Position numbers and translations under genes: made by a program
The notes under the pieces: generated by a model
The model's database searches: none
What the model was told of the DNA's origin: nothing
The model's input: the letters and a program-made list of their open reading frames with translations, nothing else
Assembly (NCBI GenBank): GCA_029216955.1
Contig: JANAVB010015600.1
Span: 35,661,997-35,725,996 of the forward strand
Origin: Iris pallida
Taxonomy: Eukaryota > Streptophyta > Magnoliopsida > Asparagales > Iridaceae
Direction: 5' to 3'
Length of the DNA stretch: 64,000 bases
Part shown: one piece after another, positions 10,675 through 20,503 of the stretch
How positions within the stretch are numbered: the first letter of the stretch is position 1
Layout: each line of letters opens with the position of its first letter

Positions 10675-11254
10675 CAGTGTTCTAAATTTCGGCCTAGGCG
10701 GCCGCACCGAAAACCCCCTAGGCGGCCTGCCTAGGCGGGTTTCGGCTCTATGCGGGCCTAGGCGGTGCCTAGTCGGGCTATTCGCCCAATTTTTTTTGAA
10801 TTTTTCAAAATTTTTTTCCAAAATATCAAATTTGAAATTCAAAAAAAAGTTGTACTTACCTGCCGCCGCCGCCGCATGCTTGGCTGCTGGACTACTGCTG
10901 CTGATGGAGGGAGCCGCCGCTTGCAACTGGCTGGAGAGGAGAGGGAGCCGCCGCTGCCGGTGGTGGGGAGAGGAGAGAGGGAGTGGGGAGAGGGGTGGGG
11001 GGAGGAGAGAGGGAGGGGAGGGAGGGGTGGCGGCTGCCACGTTTCCTCTCTCCTCATTCCTCCTTAAATCACCAACTTTACCACAACTATGCTAGCCATT
11101 GGAGCTCATAAACATTGGTGTCCATATGTTACATATGAGTAATTTATATATGTAACTATTCAAAATAACAAAAAAAAAAAAAAACCAGATTGGCGCCTAG
11201 GCGCTAGGCGGGCCTCCGGCGCACCGATTCCTCCTAGCGAAATTTAGAACATTG
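10675..11254. mobile_element. hAT-type MITE 1, GC-rich (580 bp)
   Basis: Terminal inverted repeats CAGTGTTCTAAATTTCG (left) and CAATGTTCTAAATTTCG (complement of the right) are flanked by a perfect 8-bp TSD, ATGAAATA (10667-10674 and 11255-11262), the hAT signature. Subterminal sequence is rich in CCTAGGCGG. The interior has CCGCCG repeats and a G/A-rich tract at 10930-11030. It encodes no transposase; open frames across it are compositional. It lies in the PAT1 intron. Confidence 0.9.
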
Positions 11255-11637
11255 ATGAAATATAATGTTCAGTGTTCGGCAGTGGTTTTCATAAGCTTAT
11301 GTTTTGTACTTTTCAGCACTGTATATAAGTTGGAAAATAGTAATGCTTTCATGAGCTCAATAGCCATTCAATAGTTTTAGTGACTCGATGTGCTGGACAA
11401 GAAGATTTATGCAATGAGAATTACATGAAATGGAACATTGTGTAGGATCTTATACAAAAACACATGCACTCAATCGCACGCACACGAACAAACACACAGA
11501 CACAATCTATACAAACTAATTGCACATGTATAATGTATTTTTCCCCCTGAAGATAAGGAACCATAAAATATAAGCATATAGTTTTCACTAATATGCTTAT
11601 AACATTTTCAAGTATAACACAATATTTACATCATATG
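11255..11637. other. PAT1 intron between MITEs
   Basis: No gene seen. AT-rich intron with a short CACACA-rich tract near 11460-11510. The right end supplies the TSD of the next MITE. Confidence 0.6.
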
Positions 11638-12567
11638 CAGTGTTCTAAAAATTGGTCTAGACGGCCGCCTAGGCGGCGCCTAGGTGCTAGGCGGCCGCCG
11701 GCCGCACCGAAAAGGCCCTAGGCGGCCGGCCTAGGCGCTGGGCGGGCCTAGGCGGTCCTAGTCGGCCCTAGGGTTAGGGTTAGGGCTAATTTTTTTAGAA
11801 ATTTTGAAAAAAAAAAAAAATTTCATATGACAAAATTAAATACTTACCTGATGCCGCCGTCGCCGCCGTCGCCGCCGTCGTCGCCGTCGCCGCCGTCGCC
11901 GCCGTCGCCGCCGCCGCCGCCGCCGCCGCCGTCGCCGCCGTCGCCGTCGCCTCCTGCTGTTGCTGCTGTTGTTGCTGTTGCTGCTGCTGCCGCCGTCGCC
12001 GCCGCCGTCGTCGTCGTCGTCGTCGTAGTAGTAGTAGGGGAGGAGGAGGGAAGAGGGGAGCGGAGGGGAGGAGGAGGGAAGAGGGGAGCGGAGGGGAGGA
12101 GGAGAGGGGGGAGCGGAGAGGGGAGGAGGAGGAGAGAGGGGAGCGGAGAGGGGAGGAGGAGGGGAGAGAGGAGCGGAGGGGAGGAGAGAGGAGAGAGGAG
12201 AGAGGGGAGAGGGGAGGGGAGCGGAGGGGAGGAGGAGAGGAGTCTGTGGACTGCACTCTCTCTCCTCTCCTCCCCATTTATAAGTGTTTTTTTTTTTCTC
12301 CAAGTAAAAAAAAAAAAAAAATTTGAAACAACATAGGATTTGAACCCATAACCTTATGTAAAGGTTTAAATATAGCTACACTAGCCATAAAAGCCCAATA
12401 ACTTTTATGTCTATAAGTAACATACATATTATTTATATATATACTCATGAACAAAAAGTTAAAAAAAAAAAAAAAAAAAAATCGGCCGCCTAGGCGGGGC
12501 CTAGGCGCCCTAGGCGCTAGGCGGGCACTCGGCGCACCGATTCCGCCTAGCGAAATCTATAACATTG
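11638..12567. mobile_element. hAT-type MITE 2, GC-rich with trinucleotide and G/A tracts (930 bp)
   Basis: It belongs to the same family as the copy at 10675. It starts CAGTGTTCTAAAAATTGG and its right end complements to CAATGTTATAGATTTCG. A perfect 8-bp TSD, ATCATATG, flanks it (11630-11637 and 12568-12575). Inside are GGGTTAGGGTTAGGG near 11770, a long CCG/GTC trinucleotide tract (about 11848-12036), and a polypurine GGGGAGGAGG tract (about 12037-12240). Long arginine-, proline- or serine-rich frames on both strands come from this low complexity. Confidence 0.9.
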
Positions 12568-12723
12568 ATCATATGTAGTACTATTGAATCTATATTATTT
12601 TTTGAGGTAAAACCAATCGGAAGTCAAAAGAATGTATATATTTCTGAATGGAATAATGCAAGTAATTAGTTACTATTTCAAAACAGAGTTTCTTAAATCC
12701 TGATACAACTACTATGAGAGTTA

Positions 12724-13373
12724 CGCCTCCGTTTGGGACTTGGTTTTCATGCCTCAAAACTCTAAAACTCAGTTTTAATGTGTATGAACATTGTTTGGGA
12801 TTTGGTTTTGGCAAACCAAACAAGATTTTTCTTATTTTGTCTCTGTTTTCTTTATTAAAACTTTGTTTAACAAAACTCCATTTTCAAAAATAGTTTGCAG
12901 TATCGGCCGATACCAATCCGATACGGCCGATACCGATTCGATTTGGCATGTCCCGATCCGATACCGACATTGGGGGTCTCTTTTCCAGTCCATTCAGCAA
13001 AGAAAATTGAACGAAAAAGGCCAATCAACAGGGGTGTAAAAACATATTAAGGTTGTAAAAAGTAAAAACATGTAAAAGAAAAAAAATATCGCATGTAAAC
13101 CAATTGACAAGGGTGACTATTATTTCATTCAATTTCAAAACTACTGGAAAATAACACTGGAAATATTTAAAATTATGCCTAAATATATGAAATATATTTT
13201 CCAAAATGTTAATAATTTATTAATAATTGTTTATTTTCTGATACCAAAAAATCCGCTACTCCGATCCGAAACCGCCGATATTGCCAATAACGTCGATCCC
13301 GATACTCATAGGAATGGTCCGATTCCGATACCGAGATTGCGAACCTTGTCAAAACTAATTCCTGGACGGACCC
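12724..13373. mobile_element. Tourist/Harbinger-like MITE carrying a nested MITE
   Basis: The outer ends, CTCCGTTTGGGACTTGGTTTT on the left and a complement starting GGGTCCGTCCAGGAATTAG on the right, form imperfect TIRs. They are flanked by TTA (12721-12723 and 13374-13376), the usual PIF/Harbinger 3-bp TSD. The middle is interrupted by a second element (see 12891-13348), so the outer copy is only about 190 bp of its own sequence. Confidence 0.6.
12891..13348. mobile_element. Inner MITE rich in CCGATACC motifs
   Basis: Left end TAGTTTGCAGTATCGG and the complement of the right end CAAGGTTCGCAATCTCGG form imperfect TIRs. TCAAAA precedes and follows the element (12884 and 13349), possibly an eroded TSD. 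CCGATACC/GGTATCGG motifs cluster at both ends. No coding capacity. Confidence 0.5.
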
Positions 13374-13376
13374 TTA

Positions 13377-13781
13377 GCCCTGCTAGCATATATAAAGGAG
13401 TCACATGACAACAAAAAAGAAATTCGTTTTGATTACCATAAGGTGTCTTACTAGCTTATAATTGACTGATGGTGTATTAGCTAGTTTGCTATGATCACCT
13501 TTGCTGATTAGTGTTTCTTCTGCTCATTAGACAGCGGGGCTAATTTGCCTGAACACAAAGAAATAGGAGCCAAATATCTCCTCGTGCACATAAATCTCAC
13601 AAAATCTATAACTTTACAAATAATTCATATATTCATGGATTCAGCCATATGAAACGTAAATATAAAACTTATGATCATGATTGAACATATAGAAGTTTAT
13701 ATTAAGGTGTAGGAGATCCAATATCTTGAGTAGGTATTCAATACTAATACTAGCATCTTTAACCAAAGCATATGACAATTA
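13377..13781. other. PAT1 intron between MITEs
   Basis: No gene seen; AT-rich intron sequence. The right end supplies the TSD of the 13790 MITE. Confidence 0.6.
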
Positions 13782-13789
13782 AGTTTTAT

Positions 13790-14512
13790 CTATGTTGCAC
13801 TAGGCGCCAGGCGAGGCGACAGACCTCCTGCCTCGCTTAGGTGCCGCCCAGGAACATGCTATTCCTATATGCTGGGAAGCTGCTCTTGCTGTCCTGCAAT
13901 TCTTCAATAATCAGCATAAGTCGAGAAGAAGAAACATGAAGTTTTTTTAAGAAAAAACAGAAAACAAAAACAAAGATGTTGAAGAAGAAAAATCGAGGAA
14001 AACAACAAGTTTTGAAAATAAAATAAAAACATAAGAACAACTGAAGAAGAACTAAAGAAGAGGCAGCCAGTAGAAGAAAAACAAGTTTAAAACAAAAATC
14101 TACAAAAACAAGTTAAAGAAAACAGGAGAACCGAGGAAGGAAAAAAAAAACTGAAGAAGAAGTAGCAGCAGAAGAAATAAAAATATATAGGATTGAAGAA
14201 GAAGAACATACCTTAGAGTCTCTCACGCGATCCTGGATTGAAGAAGAAGAACATGTTTCCTTTCTTTTTTCTTTTTGCATAGCAGCAGCCTCTTCTGGAC
14301 CAGAAACCTAAAGCCCAATAAAAAAAACTCGTGGAAATTTACATCTATACCCATCAAAAAATAATCTGCCTAAATTCTGCTTTTTCTCCCGGACGACCCT
14401 TGGTGGCCTAGGCAACCATCGCCATAATCAGGGGAATATTACCCTGGTCGATGCGGTAGGTCTTCTACCTGGCACGTCCAGGCGCGCCTAGGCGTCGCCT
14501 GGGACAACATAG
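13790..14512. mobile_element. MITE with CTATGTTG termini (723 bp), hAT-like TSD
   Basis: TIRs CTATGTTGCACTAGGCG and CTATGTTGTCCCAGGCG (complement of the right end) are flanked by a perfect 8-bp TSD, AGTTTTAT (13782-13789 and 14513-14520). The ends are rich in AGGCG; the middle is an A/G-rich GAAGAAGAA tract. No transposase. An 8-bp TSD suggests hAT. Confidence 0.88.
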
Positions 14513-14639
14513 AGTTTTATGTCATTTGCCTGTGTCATCTAGGATTTGCTAACCAAGCTATCGGTTACTTCAGTAACCGGTTCCTACTGTATTTCTTTAC
14601 ATATTCATCCTAAGAACAGAGTTAATTCCTTAATGAAAG

Positions 14640-14761
14640 TGTTGAGAGTCAATAAGGGACTTTTAGTCCCACATCGGAATATGTAGTATGTAGAGGAGCT
14701 AGACTCCCTATATATAGTGAGGTAGTCCATCAATAAAATGATCCAACCATTATTTTCTACA
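14640..14761 (+). repeat. 5' LTR of Element E (122 bp)
   Basis: TGTTGAGAG...TTTCTACA. The very short LTR packs TATATATA (14709-14716) and AATAAA (14732-14737) within 30 bp. PBS TGGTATCAGAGCC follows immediately at 14762. Confidence 0.95.
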
Positions 14762-15647
14762 TGGTATCAGAGCCATAACTCTCTCTCTCTCTCTCCACAA
14801 ACAAAAAAAAACAAAAAAAAAAATTTCTAGCCGACCCCCCCCCCCTAGCCGACCCCCCCCCCCCCCCCCCCCCGCCTCCCCAACCCCACCCGCCCTCGGC
14901 AGCACCCCACCCCTGCAGCAATCCCCACCCCTCCCGACCCCCCCCCCACCCGACCAGAACACCCCCCACGCCGACCCCCCCGCCGACCCCCCCCCCCCCC
15001 ACCCGACCAGAACCCCCCCCCCCCCCCCACGCCGACCCCTCCCTGACCTTCCCCACCCGACCACAGCAGAACAACCCCCTCCCGACCCCCCCCCCCCCCC
15101 GACCAGCACCCCGCCCCCACCCCTTCCAGCAGACGCCCCCCCCCCCCCCCCCACCGCCGCACATCAACCCTAACCCTAACCCTAGTTTTTTTTTGTGTTT
15201 GTTTCCATGGAAACCCTAATCCTAAGACCTAGTAGCCTCATCAAACCCTAACCCTAGCTTTTAACACAAAAAAAAAAAAAAAAAAAAAACGGCGTATTTC
15301 GAATAGAGACGGCTGTCAAATCTTTATTTGCACCAACTCTGTTCCGTGCTTACGCCGTTTGGAACTAACAAATGCTTTATTTGTTATTCCTTCTTCACAT
15401 CGGGATCTATGCAGAGACTGATTATGTCTTCTCTGGTATCCTGACGTGTTCACTTTACATGCGCGCGCCGGTGCTGGCCAAGTTAGTAGCGCATTAGTAA
15501 AGTCTCTGGCGTTGAAGAAGACGACGTCGACGACGACGACGACGAAGACGACGAAGTTGGGTCAGTTGCAGACTCCGACGACGACGAAGTAGACGACGAA
15601 GAAGACGACGAAGGAGACGACGAATTGAGTTCACAGTTGAAGACGCC
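14762..15647 (+). promoter_or_regulatory. Primer site and untranslated leader of Element E
   Basis: The leader begins with the tRNA-iMet primer site. It then carries a strongly C-rich stretch (14837-15152) with several poly-C runs, a CCCTAACCCTAACCC telomere-like stretch near 15169, a 25-A run (15268-15289 region) and a GACGAC repeat (about 15515-15640) leading to the start codon. Frames on the opposite strand rich in glycine are mirrors of the poly-C tract. Exact lengths of the homopolymer runs may be unreliable. Confidence 0.7.
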
Positions 15648-18600
15648 ATGGATTCGATCAGTGGCAAACTGATGGCCGAAGAGTTGAAGGCCTTGGTTGA
15701 TGATATCTTATCCAAGAGATTAACCGAGGTAACCCCACGTGTGATCCATACTGATGTGGATCCGTCACCTTACAAAATGGGGAAGCTGGAGAAGCTGGAG
15801 ACGAAGTTGGAAGGCACTTCCAACTACTTGAAGTGGTCGCGGCAGGCGATGCGGATACTGAAGGGACGTGGCTTGGTTGGCTATGTCACTGGCCACGCCA
15901 AGGCGCCAGCAGATCACTCCACCAAGGAGTTTGCTGTGTGGGAGATTGTCAACAACGTCGTGGCTGGGTGGTTGACTGCCTCTTTAACCGACCAGGTGTC
16001 GGGCAATGTCGAGGCTATGGAGGCTGCTGCTGATATATGGCAAACTCTCAAAGATATGTACTCCGGCTCCGGCAACCCTATGCGAGTATTTCAACTGCAA
16101 GATGAACTCGATAGGGTGGCCCAAGACGACCGTACCATCTCTGAGTATGCGGCCATGTTGAAGAAGTATTGGTCTGATCTGGATCATTATGATCCTCTTG
16201 GGATGGAAGATGCACAAGTCGAACCAGCCTTCGCAAAGTACTTTCAGACGTTCCTGGCTTATATTTCCCGGCAACGTATGATGAAATTCCTGAAGGGACT
16301 ACATCCTGTATTTGAGCAGCGACGAAATATCCTTCTTTCCCAACCCACGCTTCCGACCTTGGAAGAAGCTATAGCTGTTATGACACAGGAAGAAGCTCGA
16401 CTGAAGTTGATGCCCAACAAGGGCTCCTCCCAGGGGGAGCCAGCCGCGGTTGAAAAGTCTGCCCTTGCTGCCTTCAATCAACCTCAATCTATAGGTGGTG
16501 TTTGTCACAATTGTGGTGACTCCGGACATTATATCCGATTTTGTCCGAAACCCTTGCGAAATCAGTCTACTGATCGAGGACGGGGTCGTGGAGGCCGACG
16601 TGGTGGTAGAGGAGGATATGGCGGTAGACGGGGCGGACACAAAGCAAATCTGGCGGAGGAAGGGGGAGAGACTCAACTGGCTGAAATAACCCCACTTGAG
16701 CGGGAGTTCCTTGAGAAGTTGCGAGGCACAAAGATGGGTTCGGTCGACTGTCCTGGGACGTCTTCATCCTCAGGAGAACACCTCGCTTGCTTTACTCAAA
16801 CCAGCACCGATGATTCTGCACGTGCTCTTGCCTCTATCCATCAGTCAGGATGGATTATGGACTCTGGGGCATCTCGCCATGTCACGGGGTCCCGTGATGC
16901 GTTTCAGGGATATACTCACCTACCATTGCCGGAGAGTATTCAGACCGCTGATGGTACATCCAGACCTGTAGTGGGTACAGGCACTGTCGCATGCACCCCT
17001 TCCATCACTCTAACCAATGTCTTACATGCTCCATCTTTTCCTGTCAATCTTTTATCCATTAGTGCCATTATACTTGATCTTAACTGTACTGTTTCCTTTG
17101 ACATTCCTAAGGTGACTTTTCAGGAGAAGGGGACAGGACGACGACTTGGGACTGGCACTTGGCATAAGGGACTGTGGTATTTAGACAGGACTGGACTGGA
17201 CAAAGCATTGGCATCCTTGGTAGCAGCCGCACCACCAGAAGCTTCCTGTCGCAGTGTTGAAGCCGACTTGCTACTCCACCACCAGCGTGTCGGTCATTCC
17301 TCTTTTCAAGTTCTTAGTCGAATGTATCCGTCCTTGTATCAAAGGGCTGATAAAGAGAAGTTATTTTGTGATGCTTGTGAGTTGGGAAAACATACCAGAA
17401 GCTCGTATGTAAGCTCGGGGAATAGGAGTTCAGCTGCTTTTGACATGATACATTCGGACGTATGGGGCCCTTGTCCTACAACCGGAATTAACGGTTTTCG
17501 ATGGTTCGTCACCTTCATTGACTGTTATACCCGCGTGACGTGGGTCTACCTTCTGAAGAATAAAAGTGACGTCCTTGCGGCTTTTCGGGACTTTCATCGC
17601 CGGATGGAAACACAATATGGCGCTAAAATTAAGTGTTTCCGGTCTGACAATGGGACGGAGTATACTAATAAGCAGGTTGCTGAGTATTTTTCCATCCATG
17701 GAATACTACATCAAACTTCATGTGCTTATACTCCGGCTCAAAATGGTGTGGCTGAACGAAAGAACAGACACCTCCTGGAATTCGCACGGACGATGATGCT
17801 GGCTATGAATGTCCCGAAGCACTTATGGGGGCAGGCTATTTTGACGGCCTCGTATCTCATCAACAGAATGCCGTCTCAAGTATTGGACTGGAAGACACCA
17901 TTGGAGATGCTTACCGGGGCAACTACATACACTGTTCCACCAAAAGTTTTTGGATGTGTGTGCTTTGTCCAAGATAATCGGCCTGGCGTTGGCAAACTGG
18001 ATCCTAGAGCAGTTAAATGTGTCTTTGTCGGTTACACGGCGACTCAGAAGGGATATGCCTGTTGGAATCCAGTCGAGCGGAAGATGTTTGTCAGCATGGA
18101 CGTTACATTCAGAGAACTCGAACCATACTATGGTTCGGATGAAGGTTCAGCATTTGGGGACACATCTAACACAGGTGGTGTTCGATGTGAGGGGGAGATA
18201 ATAAGCCCAAATGTGGTCGTCGGATCGGTTCCGTGTCCGGTTGTAGAAAACTGGACGAAAGGGGGAGAGCACAGTGACTCAGATACAGATGAAGAAGAAG
18301 AAGATACATATGTTACGCAGGGGGAGCAACAGACAAGGGAAAAGGAACTCCAAGTCTACAGAAGGAGACAACAGAAGTCCAGTACTGTGCCTATGCCGTG
18401 TCCTGTGCACAGTGACTCAGATACAGATGAAGAAGAAGAAGATACATATGTTACGCAGGGGGAGCAACAGACAAGGGAAAAGGAACTCCAAGTCTACAGA
18501 AGGAGACAACAGAAGTCCAGTACTGTGCCTATGCCGTGCCCTGTGCCTACTGTACCAAGTCCCTCGTCTACTCCTGCCCCAACTCCTGAAGATGTTGCCC

Positions 18601-20369
18601 CCGCACTGAATCACTCGGATTCTGATGCGGATCTCTCTGACTCGGATGGTATGATCTCTCTACCACCTATTGCTCCCTTAAGGAGATCTTCTCGCATCAA
18701 TGCGGGTAAGGCTCCTGCTCGTTTTGATGATTACGAACATGACATTGCCAACTTCTTGTCTTATTCTAACATTTCTTCGAATTATCGAGCCTTCATTGCA
18801 TCGTTAGACTCTACTTCGTTGCCCAAGTGTTGGCAGGAAGCAAAGAAAGATCCAAGGTGGAAAGCTGCAATGATGGAAGAACTTGGGGCACTGGAGAAAA
18901 ATAAGACATGGGAGCTGGTTCCATTACCCAAAGGGAAGAAAGCTGTGGGATGCAAATGGGTGTACACAGTGAAAGAGACGCCAGAAGGAAAGGTTGAGCG
19001 ATACAAGGCGAGGTTGGTTGCAAAAGGATTCACACAGTCATATGGCATAGACTATGATGAGACGTTTGCCCCAGTAGCAAAAATGAGCACCGTGAGAACT
19101 CTGGTCTCCATTGCAGCGAATTATGGGTGGAAGTTGTACCAGCTGGATGTGAAGAATGCCTTTCTTCATGGGGACCTGCAAGAAGAAGTATACATGGAGC
19201 TCCCGCCAGGATGCTACGCGACGGCATCAAACGGAGGGACGTCGCAAGGAAAGGTGTGTAAACTGAAGAAGTCGCTATACGGGCTCAAGCAATCTCCTCG
19301 AGCCTGGTTTGACAGATTCAGAAAGGCTGTTACAGGCATGGGATACCGTCAAACAAATGCTGATCATACGGTCTTCCTCCAGCATGCAAGAGGCCACATC
19401 ACTATACTTGCTGTATATGTGGATGATATAGTGATCACAGGTGATGATGAAGTCGAGATCACTAAACTGAAGTCAAAACTCGCAAAGGAGTTTGAAGTGA
19501 AGGATTTAGGAGCGATGAGGTACTTTCTAGGTATCGAGGTGTGTGAAGGCGAACAAGGAATTGTTCTCTCACAAAGAAAGTACACACTGGATCTGCTGAA
19601 GGAGACAGGGATGCTGGGATGCAAAGCAGCGGTCACTCCAATTGACCAAAAGTGCAAGTTGGGAGCAGAAGCAGGAGAACCCGTTGATCGTGAAAGATAT
19701 CAACGACTTGTAGGGAAATTGATATATCTGGGACACACTTGCCCTGATATCTCATTTGCGGTAAGTGTAGTGAGTCGCTACATGCATGATCCGAGAAAGG
19801 GTCATATGGAAGCAGTATTTCAGATCTTGAGGTATCTGAAAGGAACGCCGGGAAAGGGGCTATGGTTCAAGAAGAATGGACGCATAGAAGTTGAGGGATA
19901 CTGTGATGCAGACTGGGCGAGCTGCATAGACGACAGAAGATCTACCACAGGATACTGTGTTTTTGTAGGAGGAAATCTGGTCTCATGGAGAAGCAAGAAA
20001 CAGTCTGTGGTAGCACGGTCGACAGCTGAAGCAGAATACAGAGCAATGGCTCTGGGAGTGTCAGAGTTGCTATGGGTGAAAGCATTGCTGACAGAGTTGA
20101 AGCTGGATAAGGGAGCACCATTGCGTCTTCTGAGCGATAGTCAAGCTGCAATAAGTATAGCTAACAATCCAGTCCAGCACGACAGAACGAAGCACATCGA
20201 GATTGATCGATTCTTCGTCAAGGAGAAGCTGGAACAAGGGATACTGAAGATTGACCATGTCCGCTCAGAAGAACAAGTTGCAGACTGTCTGACTAAGGGT
20301 CTTAGTTCATTAAGTCTGTCGAAGCTATGTAACAAGATGGGGATGATCAATATCTATCGCCCATCTTGA
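15648..20369 (+). CDS. Copia gag-pol polyprotein (1573 aa), apparently intact
   Basis: Single frame starting in a good context (GCCATGG). From the N terminus: gag of the copia UBN2/DUF4219 type (from about residue 60); zinc knuckle C-H-N-C...H...C at 286-299; aspartic protease DSGA at 405; GAG-pre-integrase HHCC (about 543-577); integrase D604, D667 and E703 with D-35-E spacing; RT beginning near 1088 with YVDD at 1257-1260; RNase H with D1422, the AEAEY glutamate near 1464, and D1497. All catalytic residues I looked for are present. Between integrase and RT, residues about 875-966 are two exact-looking copies of a 46-residue unit (HSDSDTDEEEE...PCPV). This is the element's own protein, needed for particle assembly, reverse transcription and integration. 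Confidence 0.95.
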   Translation: MDSISGKLMAEELKALVDDILSKRLTEVTPRVIHTDVDPSPYKMGKLEKLETKLEGTSNYLKWSRQAMRILKGRGLVGYVTGHAKAPADHSTKEFAVWEIVNNVVAGWLTASLTDQVSGNVEAMEAAADIWQTLKDMYSGSGNPMRVFQLQDELDRVAQDDRTISEYAAMLKKYWSDLDHYDPLGMEDAQVEPAFAKYFQTFLAYISRQRMMKFLKGLHPVFEQRRNILLSQPTLPTLEEAIAVMTQEEARLKLMPNKGSSQGEPAAVEKSALAAFNQPQSIGGVCHNCGDSGHYIRFCPKPLRNQSTDRGRGRGGRRGGRGGYGGRRGGHKANLAEEGGETQLAEITPLEREFLEKLRGTKMGSVDCPGTSSSSGEHLACFTQTSTDDSARALASIHQSGWIMDSGASRHVTGSRDAFQGYTHLPLPESIQTADGTSRPVVGTGTVACTPSITLTNVLHAPSFPVNLLSISAIILDLNCTVSFDIPKVTFQEKGTGRRLGTGTWHKGLWYLDRTGLDKALASLVAAAPPEASCRSVEADLLLHHQRVGHSSFQVLSRMYPSLYQRADKEKLFCDACELGKHTRSSYVSSGNRSSAAFDMIHSDVWGPCPTTGINGFRWFVTFIDCYTRVTWVYLLKNKSDVLAAFRDFHRRMETQYGAKIKCFRSDNGTEYTNKQVAEYFSIHGILHQTSCAYTPAQNGVAERKNRHLLEFARTMMLAMNVPKHLWGQAILTASYLINRMPSQVLDWKTPLEMLTGATTYTVPPKVFGCVCFVQDNRPGVGKLDPRAVKCVFVGYTATQKGYACWNPVERKMFVSMDVTFRELEPYYGSDEGSAFGDTSNTGGVRCEGEIISPNVVVGSVPCPVVENWTKGGEHSDSDTDEEEEDTYVTQGEQQTREKELQVYRRRQQKSSTVPMPCPVHSDSDTDEEEEDTYVTQGEQQTREKELQVYRRRQQKSSTVPMPCPVPTVPSPSSTPAPTPEDVAPALNHSDSDADLSDSDGMISLPPIAPLRRSSRINAGKAPARFDDYEHDIANFLSYSNISSNYRAFIASLDSTSLPKCWQEAKKDPRWKAAMMEELGALEKNKTWELVPLPKGKKAVGCKWVYTVKETPEGKVERYKARLVAKGFTQSYGIDYDETFAPVAKMSTVRTLVSIAANYGWKLYQLDVKNAFLHGDLQEEVYMELPPGCYATASNGGTSQGKVCKLKKSLYGLKQSPRAWFDRFRKAVTGMGYRQTNADHTVFLQHARGHITILAVYVDDIVITGDDEVEITKLKSKLAKEFEVKDLGAMRYFLGIEVCEGEQGIVLSQRKYTLDLLKETGMLGCKAAVTPIDQKCKLGAEAGEPVDRERYQRLVGKLIYLGHTCPDISFAVSVVSRYMHDPRKGHMEAVFQILRYLKGTPGKGLWFKKNGRIEVEGYCDADWASCIDDRRSTTGYCVFVGGNLVSWRSKKQSVVARSTAEAEYRAMALGVSELLWVKALLTELKLDKGAPLRLLSDSQAAISIANNPVQHDRTKHIEIDRFFVKEKLEQGILKIDHVRSEEQVADCLTKGLSSLSLSKLCNKMGMINIYRPS
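18270..18545 (+). repeat. 138-bp in-frame tandem duplication in the copia polyprotein
   Basis: Units 18270-18407 and 18408-18545 are nearly identical (last codons differ at one base, CCGTGTCC versus CCGTGCCC). Each encodes 46 residues beginning HSDSDTDEEEEDTYV and lies in the linker between integrase and RT. A degenerate HSDSDADLSDSD follows at about 18610, suggesting the acidic motif has been copied before. Confidence 0.95.
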
Positions 20370-20376
20370 GGGGGAG

Positions 20377-20498
20377 TGTTGAGAGTCAATAAGGGACTTT
20401 TAGTCCCACATCGGAATATGTAGTATGTAGAGGAGCTAGACTCCCTATATATAGTGAGGTAGTCCATCAATAAAATGATCCAACCATTATTTTCTACA
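20377..20498 (+). repeat. 3' LTR of Element E (122 bp)
   Basis: Identical by eye to 14640-14761. It follows the polypurine tract GAGGGGGAG and is followed by the TSD GAAAG. Its AATAAA is the natural polyadenylation signal of the element. Confidence 0.95.
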
Positions 20499-20503
20499 GA
20501 AAG

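Larger units (their letters stand above)
14635..20503 (+). mobile_element. Element E: intact Ty1/copia retrotransposon in the PAT1 intron
   Basis: A 5-bp TSD, GAAAG (14635-14639 and 20499-20503), flanks two LTRs of 122 bp that look identical base for base. Inside are a tRNA-iMet primer site (14762-14774), an ~870-bp leader, one uninterrupted 1573-codon gag-pol frame and a polypurine tract GAGGGGGAG (20368-20376). Domain order gag, protease, integrase, RT, RNase H is that of copia. Identical LTRs and an intact frame imply a very recent insertion and possibly an autonomous copy. It lies in the sense orientation relative to PAT1. Confidence 0.97.

Noticed and set aside
11795..12336. Arginine-, proline- and serine-rich frames of 155-169 codons
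   Set aside because: They arise from CCG/GTC and GGGGAGGAGG simple repeats inside a MITE.
14750..15167. Glycine-rich frames on the minus strand
   Set aside because: They mirror the poly-C leader of the copia element.
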